DNA of 7,279 nucleotides from Gammaproteobacteria bacterium UBA2955. GTDB taxonomy: Bacteria; Pseudomonadota; Gammaproteobacteria; Pseudomonadales; Azotimanducaceae. Made by a program: the position numbers and the translations under genes. The stretch is from NCBI GenBank assembly GCA_002348825.1, contig DEBN01000109.1, forward strand, positions 1-7,279, given 5' to 3'. The notes under the pieces are model-generated. The model searched no databases, had not been told where the DNA came from, and saw nothing but the letters and a program-made list of their open reading frames with translations. Shown in pieces: positions 1 to 7,132 of the stretch; the first letter of the stretch is position 1, and the number at the start of each line of letters is the position of its first letter.

Positions 1-2030
1 CCTAGATCCGTTTCGCCACCCATCCGCTGTTTACTTAGGAATTTTATCTCTTTCACACCAGCGACATCGCCAAACTTCGCACGCCAACGTTTCTCAATCT
101 CAGCAGGTGTTATTGCAAGGGTCTCGTTTGGCTTCAACTCGACCATGTATCGCGAGCCCTCAGGCCAGACCCAAGTGAACGCATTTTCAACAAAGTCCGC
201 TTCGGTACCAAGTTCCTCGCGCACTTCCCGTCGAAGCTCCTCCAACGACTCCGCTAATTGGTCCGATATTTTTCCGGTGAGGTCTTCAGGGCTGCCCTCA
301 GTAACTTCAACATTAACTGCTAACATCGGGTTTTCTATGTCCGGGAAAAAGCCGTACTTGACAAAGCCGCCAGCAAAAAATCCAGAGACCAAAATAATCA
401 GCGACACGAAAACCGCGACGGTGGTGTATCGGTAATCGATTGCTTTGGCGAGGAAGGGTTTGTACCTGGTTTCCACAAACTTCTTTAACGATCGATCGAC
501 GTACTCGGTGAGGCGGCCTTTGTCTGATTTCGGCGGCGGTAGCAGCGCCAGATGGGATGGCAGAATCAACTTACTCTCGACCAGTGAGAAGAGCAGGCAA
601 AAAACCACGACGTATGCTAACGCGTGGATCATTGCCGACGGCGCCCCGGTTACCAATAACAACGGCGCGAAAGCCGCAACAGTGGTTAAAACCCCAAACG
701 TCGCAGGAATCGCAACTTTCCTTGTGCCCACCACAATGCTCTGCAGACTGTAGCCACTTTTTTCAGTCTCGGCATGTGCGCTTTCCGCAACGATAATTGC
801 GTCATCAACGACAATCCCCAACACCAAGATAAAAGCAAAGAGGCTCATTATATTTATGGTCACGCCCACAAATGGCAGAAGCATAAAGGCACCAAGGAAA
901 GCAACCGGCAGGCCAACAACCACCCAAACGGCCAACCGAAGTCGTAAAAAAACCGCCAATACAACAAAAACCAATGCAAAACCCAATGCCATGTTCTTAA
1001 GCAGCATGGTCAGCTGATCAGACAAAAATCGCGTAGAGTCGCCCCAGACGTTCAGAAAGACACTATCGGGTAGGGTGTCTTGTCGTGAGTCGATATAGCG
1101 TCTAACGGACTCACTGATCTTAAGTTCGCTCTCGTTAGCGGTTGACTTAACCTCAATCATCATCGCGCGAGCGCCATTAAAATAGGCGTAGCCTGGCCAC
1201 TCAACGAAGCCATCTTTTATTTCAGCCACGTCTCTTAGGCGCAATTTTGATCCGTCGGGGTTCGTCAGCAGCACGATATTCGAAAATTCTTCCCCGGTAT
1301 AAGCCTGACCGTTAGCCCTTAAACGGATATTGCCTCCATCTGTTCGGATCGATCCACCGGGAAGATCTATAGACCAGCGGCCTATGACGCTGGCGACCCG
1401 GCTCAGCGTGAGTCCATATTCGCGCAGCCGCTGCTCCGAGATCTCAACAGAGATTTCAAAATCTTTACGGCCCTGAATTTCTGCGAAGGTTACCTCGGGT
1501 AGGGCCACGATCTCTTCACGAATTTGCGTGACAAGGTTTGCCATAGAAAACTCGTCGAGGTCGCCGCTAACGGCGACCATCAGCGCCTGAGTTTTTCTTT
1601 CGGTTTGTATGATGTATGGGCGCTCGGCATCCACAGGGAAGGTCGAGATGCGATCCACCGCGAGTTTGACTCGATCGGTAATGTCGCTCAGTTCATACCC
1701 TTGAGCTACAGCAACATATACACTGCCATAGCCTTCTCGCGCGACGGAACGCAGCTCGTCGATGCCTTGTATCGAGGTGAGCGATTCTTCAATCTTTACG
1801 AGGATGCCCTTCTCAACTTCCTCAGGACCAGCACCCGGATACGGGACACCAATTTCGATCATGTCTAACGTAAAGGTGGGAAAGGTTTCCTTCTTCAATA
1901 TCGAAATGGCGTAGTAGCCAAGGGCACAGATGAACACAAGCAGCAGGTTCGCTGCGACATGGTTGCGCGCAAACCATGCAATCAGGCCCTTATTGAAGGA
2001 CTGGTCTTTAGGCTGGTCAGGGGTGCGCAT
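1..2030 (-). CDS. RND efflux pump permease, AcrB/HAE1-like (3' end cut off by window edge)
   Basis: This is the inner-membrane proton/drug antiporter of a tripartite efflux system. The frame is open from the ATG at 2030 to the left edge with no stop, giving 676 residues of an expected 1,030-1,050. An in-frame TAG lies just upstream (2052-2054), so 2030 is the only good start. TM1 is at about residues 16-36, followed by a periplasmic porter region of about 300 residues with a YPGAGPEEVE motif typical of the family. TM2-TM6 follow. TM4 carries GIVVDDAIIVAE, whose Asp pair at 409-410 matches the AcrB proton-relay pair (407/408). TM7 starts near residue 535 and the second periplasmic domain runs off the window. 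The start lies 8 bases after the adaptor gene's stop, so the two are almost certainly co-transcribed. No strong Shine-Dalgarno is seen, which suggests coupled translation. Family assignment is firm; substrates (drugs, bile salts, solvents, fatty acids) cannot be told from sequence. Confidence 0.95.
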   Translation of the reverse strand, partial: MRTPDQPKDQSFNKGLIAWFARNHVAANLLLVFICALGYYAISILKKETFPTFTLDMIEIGVPYPGAGPEEVEKGILVKIEESLTSIQGIDELRSVAREGYGSVYVAVAQGYELSDITDRVKLAVDRISTFPVDAERPYIIQTERKTQALMVAVSGDLDEFSMANLVTQIREEIVALPEVTFAEIQGRKDFEISVEISEQRLREYGLTLSRVASVIGRWSIDLPGGSIRTDGGNIRLRANGQAYTGEEFSNIVLLTNPDGSKLRLRDVAEIKDGFVEWPGYAYFNGARAMMIEVKSTANESELKISESVRRYIDSRQDTLPDSVFLNVWGDSTRFLSDQLTMLLKNMALGFALVFVVLAVFLRLRLAVWVVVGLPVAFLGAFMLLPFVGVTINIMSLFAFILVLGIVVDDAIIVAESAHAETEKSGYSLQSIVVGTRKVAIPATFGVLTTVAAFAPLLLVTGAPSAMIHALAYVVVFCLLFSLVESKLILPSHLALLPPPKSDKGRLTEYVDRSLKKFVETRYKPFLAKAIDYRYTTVAVFVSLIILVSGFFAGGFVKYGFFPDIENPMLAVNVEVTEGSPEDLTGKISDQLAESLEELRREVREELGTEADFVENAFTWVWPEGSRYMVELKPNETLAITPAEIEKRWRAKFGDVAGVKEIKFLSKQRMGGETDL

Positions 2031-2038
2031 AGGCGACG

Positions 2039-3199
2039 CTAACTGCTGACTCTAACTTTCATGCCGGGCAAAGGTTGCTCTACCGCAGTAGCGCAATAGC
2101 GATCGCCCTCAACAAGCCCGTCGGAGACGTAAAAGAAGTTTTCGTCAGCCCTAACAACGTCGACACGAGTAGGCCTGATCGTGGAGTCTTCGTCGACTAA
2201 CCAAAGCGTTTCGCCCCTATAGATAGATTGCCTTGGTATGACAAACAGATCTCCGCCTGTGCGCCCAGCGATTTCCGCCGATACGAACGTGCCCATCATT
2301 AACGGTAACTGCGCCATTTCCGTTCCGGCCTGAACGCCGTAGGGGTCGAGCACCTGAGCCACCAAGTAAAGTACTCGCGTGTCTGCATCGAACACGCCCT
2401 CAGATCGTGTGATCGACGCGGGCCAAGATACCGTTTGGCCACCCAGCTCTGCACGCAAAACTGCCTCAAGCGGCAGACCCGCTCGAAGCCTGGATATTTC
2501 TAGATACTGCAGGTCATTTTGCGTTATCGGTAGCCTTACTTCGGCAATATCAATAGCAAAGGTGCTGGCCAACTGCGACCCCACATTTACGTATTGACCA
2601 ACGTCCGCGATTTTCTGACGAACCAAGCCATCATACGGCGCGCGAATCACTGTTCTGTCCAGATCCCCTTCGGCCTTCTCTAAGTCCGCTTGAGCGGATT
2701 GCAGCTCCGCCATAGCCGCGGACAACTGCGGTTTTCGAAGTGCTAGTGCGGAAGGTGGCGCGGTATTGGGATTGAGGCGTTGCAGCCGAGCATAGTCTTC
2801 CTGGGCATAGCTCGCCGTGGCGGTTTCCGTTGCAAGCTGCGTCTCTGCTCTCGCGACAGCGGCGCGTGCTCGTTTCACGACGCTTGCATAATTTCGTGGG
2901 TCGATGCGAACTAAAACATCATCCTTGCGAAAAAAACCACCGCTCACGAATGCCGGCGAGACCTCTATGATTTGGCCTGAAGCCTCGGCTACCAGCGTAG
3001 TTTGTGTTCTGGGCGCTACCGACCCCTGTGACTGAACACTAAACGTAACCGGATTACGCTTGGCTTCGATCACGTCCACCAATAACGCCGGCGGCTCGAC
3101 AGACGCTGTTGCAACCTCGGGCCGGGCGTTAAAAAGCGCCCATGCGGCTACGGAAGCAAACAGCATAATCAGAACAGGCAATATTTTTTTCGTCTTCAT
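2039..3199 (-). CDS. Efflux RND transporter periplasmic adaptor subunit (membrane fusion protein, AcrA/HlyD type)
   Basis: This adaptor joins the RND pump encoded just downstream to an outer-membrane channel. From the ATG at 3199 it has 386 residues. A hydrophobic anchor or signal spans residues 6-23, with no lipobox Cys, so it is probably anchored by an uncleaved N-terminal helix. The first lipoyl half-motif is at about 66-100 (VAEASGQI...GGFFRKDDVLVRIDP). An Ala/Glu-rich alpha-helical hairpin spans about 103-181. The second lipoyl half is at about 183-206 (VIRAPYDGLV...VGQYVNVG). The beta-barrel and membrane-proximal domains run to the C-terminus. Length and domain order are normal for the family. 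The frame extends upstream to a TTG at 3232, adding 11 polar residues. ATG 3199 is preferred because it puts the hydrophobic segment at the N-terminus, although a G-rich stretch upstream gives only a weak Shine-Dalgarno. No TolC-like gene or regulator is visible. Confidence 0.94.
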   Translation of the reverse strand: MKTKKILPVLIMLFASVAAWALFNARPEVATASVEPPALLVDVIEAKRNPVTFSVQSQGSVAPRTQTTLVAEASGQIIEVSPAFVSGGFFRKDDVLVRIDPRNYASVVKRARAAVARAETQLATETATASYAQEDYARLQRLNPNTAPPSALALRKPQLSAAMAELQSAQADLEKAEGDLDRTVIRAPYDGLVRQKIADVGQYVNVGSQLASTFAIDIAEVRLPITQNDLQYLEISRLRAGLPLEAVLRAELGGQTVSWPASITRSEGVFDADTRVLYLVAQVLDPYGVQAGTEMAQLPLMMGTFVSAEIAGRTGGDLFVIPRQSIYRGETLWLVDEDSTIRPTRVDVVRADENFFYVSDGLVEGDRYCATAVEQPLPGMKVRVSS

Positions 3200-3300
3200 G
3201 CATCGCCCCGATGGGTGCTCATTGTTATCCAACTAGCAGCGCAATTCTCAGTAAAACCCAACGTCTGGAGCATCGCTCGCGTTTAACCAGCGTCGGATTA

Positions 3301-3333
3301 ACCTAAACTTGGACAGATAATGCTACTTTAGGT
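3301..3333. repeat. Perfect 7-bp inverted repeat, possible operator
   Basis: ACCTAAA at 3301-3307 is the exact reverse complement of TTTAGGT at 3327-3333. The spacer is 19 bases, so the arm centres are 26 bases apart, roughly two and a half helical turns. The left arm also overlaps the second of two TTAACC direct repeats. The position between divergent operons fits a regulator binding site. A 7-base match can arise by chance in a region of this size, and the motif is not one I can assign to a known regulator family. Confidence 0.3.
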
Positions 3334-3399
3334 AACACTTGAGGCGCAAGACCCAATTTACTCTGACTCCCTCATCTCACGCTACGCGCAGAGTTGTGG

Positions 3400-3428
3400 T
3401 AAACACATGAAATTGCCATCTATAGAAT
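3400..3428 (+). promoter_or_regulatory. Candidate sigma70-type promoter for the acyl-CoA synthetase operon
   Basis: TAAACA at 3400-3405 (4 of 6 to the -35 consensus) is followed after exactly 17 bases by TAGAAT at 3423-3428 (5 of 6 to the -10 consensus). Transcription would begin near 3435, leaving a leader of about 75-80 bases. The -35 overlaps a short symmetrical element, TGTG-N5-CACA, at 3395-3407. This is a prediction by eye, and other start points in this AT-richer stretch are possible. Confidence 0.3.
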
Positions 3429-3500
3429 GATAACGGCGCTATCGGTCACAACTTACCTTTCCGACAATCCATAGGTTAGTATTTTGCGCTTGAGCATTAC

Positions 3501-3506
3501 GAGGGG
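3501..3506 (+). promoter_or_regulatory. Ribosome binding site of the acyl-CoA synthetase gene
   Basis: GAGGGG lies 6 bases before the ATG at 3513, a good Shine-Dalgarno match at a normal distance. It supports 3513 over the out-of-frame ATG at 3508 and over later in-frame Met codons. Confidence 0.75.
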
Positions 3507-3512
3507 AATGGC

Positions 3513-5189
3513 ATGGTGGAAAAGACACGCGCGCAGGCAGTCGCAGAACTGACCGCAGCAGGACAACCGTTCGAACTTATCGCCGGCAGCGTTTTTGGTC
3601 GTGATTGCCTGCGCTTCAAAACAGCACCGGCAACGCTGCGCGATCTTTTTGCAGACGCGCGCAGCGACGCGCCTTTTATCGTTTACGGTGATACACGATT
3701 AAGCTTCGCCGAAACCTATGCGGCAGCGGCGCAAGTGGCGAGTGTGCTCGTTAACGACTACAGCATAGAACGCGGCGATCGCGTCGCTATTTCCATGCGC
3801 AATTATCCTGAATGGATTTTGAGCTTTATGGCCGTTACCGCAGTAGGCGGTATCGCGGTAGCTATGAATGCACTATGGCGGCCCGACGAAATGGCATTTG
3901 GTTTATCCGACAGCGGCGCCAAAGTGTTGCTCGCGGATCAAGAGAGATTGGACCGGTTTGCCGACATCACCCCAGCGCTTGATATCCAAGTTATAGCCGT
4001 GCGACCCGACGCTACAGAGCATCCAAATCTAGCGGACTTGGTCAGCGCCTATGCCGAAGTAACTGAAATGCCTGCCCAGCAGCCCGACCCGGAAGACGAC
4101 GCAACACTGATGTACACCTCCGGCTCCACTGGCAACCCCAAAGGCGTTGCATCGTGTCACATCAACATTATCAGCGCGCTTATGAGCTGGGAACTGGACC
4201 AAACCACGGCCATTGCACTGCTGGACGAACCCCCTGCAGAGCCAGAGCATCCGCCGGCCACATTGCTGGCGGTGCCCCTATTCCACGCCACCGGATCCTT
4301 GGCGGTGTTCCTCGCCAGCTATCGACATCAGCGCAAATTGGTGTCTATGTATAAATGGGACCCCGCCCAGGCCGCTGAATTGATCGAGGTCGAAAAGATC
4401 ACCAGCTTTATAGCCCCTGCCGCGATGACTGGTGATCTGGTACTCGAAGCGAATCGCAGCGAGCGGGATCTGTCTTCATTGTTGTCCGTAGGTGGTGGCG
4501 GCGCGCCTCGGGCACCAGATCAGGTGCGTAATATTGAACAATCATTCGCTAAAGCCATGCCCGGCACAGGCTGGGGTATGACCGAAACCAATGCCATCGG
4601 CACTGGTATAGGCGGACAGGACTATTTAGATCGACCTGCAAGCTCTGGCCGCTGCAGCGCGGTCTTGGAACTAAAAGTTGTCGACGAAGACGGTAACGAA
4701 TGCCCAACACATGCACCCGGGGAACTGCTTGTGCGCGGGACCAGTATCTTCCGCGGCTACTGGAATCGGCCCGATGCCAATGCTGAAACCTTTATCGACG
4801 GCCATTGGATGCGGACTGGCGATGTCGCCTATCTAGATGAAGAGGGCTTTTTGTTCATCGTCGACCGCATCAAAGATCTAGTGATTCGCGGCGGCGAAAA
4901 CATCGGCTGCGGCGAGGTAGAAGCGGCACTGCTCGAGCACCCCAGCGTGCACGAAGCTTCAGTTTATGCCGTACCCGATGAGCGCCTGGGCGAAGAGGTA
5001 GGCACAACGCTGTATACCGAACGACAGCTGAGCGAGGGCGAACTGCGAGAGTTTCTCAGCGAACGGCTGGCCAAATTCAAAATTCCAGCCTATGTTTGGC
5101 AGCAGCAAGAACCACTGCCGCGCACGGCCTCCGGGAAGATTCTAAAGCGCGAATTGCGTGAACAAGCGACAGCTCGCATGCACGGCTAG
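3513..5189 (+). CDS. Class I adenylate-forming acyl-CoA synthetase (fatty-acid/carboxylate-CoA ligase)
   Basis: This enzyme activates a carboxylic acid with ATP to an acyl-adenylate and transfers it to CoA in the cytoplasm. The 558-residue length is normal for the ANL superfamily. Conserved motifs appear in order: the P-loop YTSGSTGNPKG at 201-211; the A5 motif GWGMTETNA at 353-361; GELLVRG..FRGYW at about 403-417; RTGDVAYLDEEGF at 434-446 with the ribose-binding Asp437; the hinge region VDRIKD at 450-455; GGENIGCGEVE at 460-470; and near the C-terminus PRTASGKILKRE with the catalytic Lys542. All key residues are present, so it should be active. The start is fixed by a GAGGGG ribosome site. 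The gene is the first of a probable operon with the esterase 6 bases downstream. The substrate (medium or long-chain fatty acid, aromatic or branched acid) cannot be decided by motif. FadD-like names would overstate what is known, so no symbol is given. Confidence 0.93.
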   Translation: MVEKTRAQAVAELTAAGQPFELIAGSVFGRDCLRFKTAPATLRDLFADARSDAPFIVYGDTRLSFAETYAAAAQVASVLVNDYSIERGDRVAISMRNYPEWILSFMAVTAVGGIAVAMNALWRPDEMAFGLSDSGAKVLLADQERLDRFADITPALDIQVIAVRPDATEHPNLADLVSAYAEVTEMPAQQPDPEDDATLMYTSGSTGNPKGVASCHINIISALMSWELDQTTAIALLDEPPAEPEHPPATLLAVPLFHATGSLAVFLASYRHQRKLVSMYKWDPAQAAELIEVEKITSFIAPAAMTGDLVLEANRSERDLSSLLSVGGGGAPRAPDQVRNIEQSFAKAMPGTGWGMTETNAIGTGIGGQDYLDRPASSGRCSAVLELKVVDEDGNECPTHAPGELLVRGTSIFRGYWNRPDANAETFIDGHWMRTGDVAYLDEEGFLFIVDRIKDLVIRGGENIGCGEVEAALLEHPSVHEASVYAVPDERLGEEVGTTLYTERQLSEGELREFLSERLAKFKIPAYVWQQQEPLPRTASGKILKRELREQATARMHG

Positions 5190-5195
5190 AGATCT

Positions 5196-6830
5196 ATGCG
5201 AGGGGCTCTAGCCATAGCTTTGTTGCTGAGCGGCTGCGCCAAACCAAGCTCTGAGGATTCTGCGGTTATGGCAACAAAAACCCCAACGGCAACTACCCTG
5301 TTTGGTCAACTGCGGGGCGATTGGGCTGACACAGATCAGCGTGTTCGCGTTTTTAAAGGCGTGCCGTATGCTCGCGCGCCAGTGGGCGAATTGCGCTTTA
5401 AACCACCTCAGGCGCCATACCGCTGGCAGGGCATTCGCAACGCGCAAACTTTTTCTCCAGCGTGCTGGCAACAATACAGCCGCAACGCGTTTGTCTGGAG
5501 TCGCGGCGAATTTCCTCGCAGTGAAGATTGTCTGTATCTCAACATATGGAGTCAGGCCGATCACCAAGAACCTCTACCCGTTATGGTTTGGTTTCACGGT
5601 GGCGCGCATACGGGCGGGTACGGGCACGTTGACTTGTTCGATGGCACCCGTCTCGCACAGCAGGGCGTGGTCTTGGTAACCATAAATTACCGCTTAGGCC
5701 CATGGGGCTTTCTTGCACATCCGGCTTTAAGCGCCGAGTCCAGCCACGACAGCTCCGGTAACTACGGGCTAATGGACAAGATTGCTGCGCTTAATTGGGT
5801 GCGCGATAACATCAGCGCGTTTGGAGGCGACGCCGACAACGTCACCATTTTTGGTCAATCAGCAGGCTCCAGCAGCATTTGCGCGCTGATGGCTTCACCC
5901 CTTAGCGAAGGGTTATTTCACAAAGCTATCGGCCAATCCGCTGCCTGTCTGTATCCGCCGGGGGCTGACCCCGACGGACAAAAGCGCGGTCAAGCACTGG
6001 CCCAAGCCGCACTGAAAATAACCGGTATCTCAACCAAAAAGCCGGTCACCGCGGAAACATTGCGCAAAATCGACAATCAAAGCCTGCTGCAGGCTGCAGC
6101 GGCGAGCGATTGGGCAGCCGAATCTAGAATCGTCGTCGACGGATGGGTATTGCCTGAACCAGCAGGCGACATCTTCAGGGCCGGGCGCCAGGTAAGAGTT
6201 CCAGTATTGCTCGGCTCTACGGCGAACGAGGGTCACATGCTGTTCCCTCTTAACGAGGATCTAAGCAGATCAGACTTGGATGCTTATTTAACCCAAACAT
6301 TCGGTTCTCTGAGTGCAGAGGTTATCAGCGCCTACGCTGAAGAGTTAAGGGTTTCGCCCGGGTTTGCCCAACGAGAAATCAGCACCGACCTATTTATGGC
6401 CTATGGGATGCGCGACTGGGCAAGCCATATGCGCCGCACAAACGTTGCGACTTACTTATACTTTATGGACTACGTGCCGCCGGCTTTTCAAATCTACCTG
6501 GCGAATGAGCCGAACCTCGACCTGCCAAAGGGGCCACGCAGCGCCGGCGCTTATCATTCGGGAGATTTGGTCTATGTATTTAACAACCTCGATCGATTCG
6601 CCATCGAATGGACCGAGGAGGATCGAGCGATGGCGCACACTATGAGCGGTTACTGGACTCAATTTGCTAAGACTGGAAATCCTAACAGAGCCGATCTTCC
6701 CAACTGGCCAAGCTACACGATCGACCAGCACCATACTCTGCGTCTCGGCTCCTCTATCGCCGCTGTCCTTGGCGCTCGACGGCAAAAATTGAATCTAATG
6801 CAACGGCGTTTCACTAAAAACACGCGGTAA
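5196..6830 (+). CDS. Type B carboxylesterase, predicted lipoprotein
   Basis: This serine alpha/beta-hydrolase cleaves carboxylic esters. The 544-residue length fits the carboxylesterase/cholinesterase family. The oxyanion-hole motif HGGA is at 134-137, the EDCLYLNIW signature at 110-118, and the nucleophile elbow GQSAG gives Ser222. The probable acid is Glu345 (TANEG) and the probable base His454 (AYHSGDL), completing the triad. Cys90 and Cys112 match the positions of the family's conserved disulfide, which fits a protein folded outside the cytoplasm. The N-terminus is a short hydrophobic stretch ending in the lipobox LSGC (residues 11-14), so lipidation at Cys14 is likely. Residue +2 is Ala, not Asp, which by the E. 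coli rule favours the outer membrane. The signal is unusually short, with one Arg. The start cannot move upstream because the ligase stop is in the same frame two codons earlier. The Shine-Dalgarno is weak, so coupled translation is likely. The substrate is unknown. Confidence 0.93.
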   Translation: MRGALAIALLLSGCAKPSSEDSAVMATKTPTATTLFGQLRGDWADTDQRVRVFKGVPYARAPVGELRFKPPQAPYRWQGIRNAQTFSPACWQQYSRNAFVWSRGEFPRSEDCLYLNIWSQADHQEPLPVMVWFHGGAHTGGYGHVDLFDGTRLAQQGVVLVTINYRLGPWGFLAHPALSAESSHDSSGNYGLMDKIAALNWVRDNISAFGGDADNVTIFGQSAGSSSICALMASPLSEGLFHKAIGQSAACLYPPGADPDGQKRGQALAQAALKITGISTKKPVTAETLRKIDNQSLLQAAAASDWAAESRIVVDGWVLPEPAGDIFRAGRQVRVPVLLGSTANEGHMLFPLNEDLSRSDLDAYLTQTFGSLSAEVISAYAEELRVSPGFAQREISTDLFMAYGMRDWASHMRRTNVATYLYFMDYVPPAFQIYLANEPNLDLPKGPRSAGAYHSGDLVYVFNNLDRFAIEWTEEDRAMAHTMSGYWTQFAKTGNPNRADLPNWPSYTIDQHHTLRLGSSIAAVLGARRQKLNLMQRRFTKNTR

Positions 6831-6883
6831 TCCATAGCGACAATCGTTAACATAATGCTCCCGCGCACAATGGCTCTAAGGTT

Positions 6884-7132
6884 ATGACCAAAAATGAAAC
6901 ACCTTCCAAACAGCTTAGTTTCGAGTCTGCTATGGCCGAGCTCGAGCAACTGGTTGAAAAAATGGAAGGCGGCGAACTCACCTTAGACGAATCATTAAAA
7001 GCATTCGAGCGCGGCGTGGTTCTTACCCGACTGTGTCAAGCTGAGCTTAAGAACGCCGAGTTGAAGGTTCAACAACTCAACAGTGACGGTGAATTGGAAG
7101 CACTGGAAATTGATAGCCCCGACAATGCATGA
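6884..7132 (+). CDS. xseB: Exodeoxyribonuclease VII small subunit
   Basis: XseB is the small, mostly helical subunit that binds the XseA catalytic subunit to form exonuclease VII, which degrades single-stranded DNA to oligonucleotides. The 82-residue length is typical. The family core is clear: FESAMAELEQLV at about 13-24, MEGGELTLDESL at about 27-38, then FERGVVLTRLCQAEL and a C-terminal acidic tail. The start is ATG 6884, as no better in-frame start precedes it. The purine-rich AAGG at 6878-6881 is only 2 bases from the ATG, which is unusually close. A -10-like CATAAT at 6851-6856 lies in the 53-base gap after the esterase, but no good -35 accompanies it. The gene may therefore have its own promoter or be read through from upstream. 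The 3' end overlaps the next gene by 8 bases, as expected for the xseB-ispA arrangement. Confidence 0.95.
   Translation: MTKNETPSKQLSFESAMAELEQLVEKMEGGELTLDESLKAFERGVVLTRLCQAELKNAELKVQQLNSDGELEALEIDSPDNA

Larger units (their letters stand above)
3200..3512. other. Divergent intergenic region between the efflux operon and the acyl-CoA synthetase operon
   Basis: This non-coding stretch of about 310 bases separates two operons transcribed away from each other, so it must hold the start signals for at least the ligase side and probably both. It contains a perfect 7-base inverted repeat (3301-3307 with 3327-3333), two direct copies of TTAACC (3283-3288 and 3298-3303), a candidate plus-strand promoter near 3400-3428 and a strong ribosome binding site at 3501-3506. 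On the minus strand I found no convincing -35/-10 pair for the adaptor gene. No RNA gene or small ORF with recognisable features was seen. Confidence 0.7.

Noticed and set aside
145..1868. Several plus-strand open frames (for example 145-435, 445-753, 1524-1868)
   Set aside because: They lie antisense to the continuous pump gene, and their translations are low-complexity Ser/Arg-rich or featureless, with no family motifs.
2379..2597. Plus-strand frame of 72 residues inside the adaptor gene
   Set aside because: It is antisense to a well-supported adaptor protein, with no ribosome site or recognisable motif.
3200..3232. Longer adaptor start at TTG 3232
   Set aside because: It adds 11 polar residues ahead of the membrane segment, uses a rarer start codon and has no ribosome site; ATG 3199 is simpler.
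3395..3407. TGTG...CACA element as a CRP site
   Set aside because: The half-site spacing is 5 bases where CRP needs 8, so the geometry does not fit.
5208..6785. Minus-strand and alternate-frame open frames across the esterase gene
   Set aside because: The esterase frame has the full family motif set over its whole length; the others are shadows with Arg/Cys-rich compositions.
6823..6865. CGCGG/CCGCG inverted repeat between the esterase and xseB, considered as a terminator
   Set aside because: The arms are 5 bases with a loop of more than 30 and no T-run follows, so it does not look like an intrinsic terminator.
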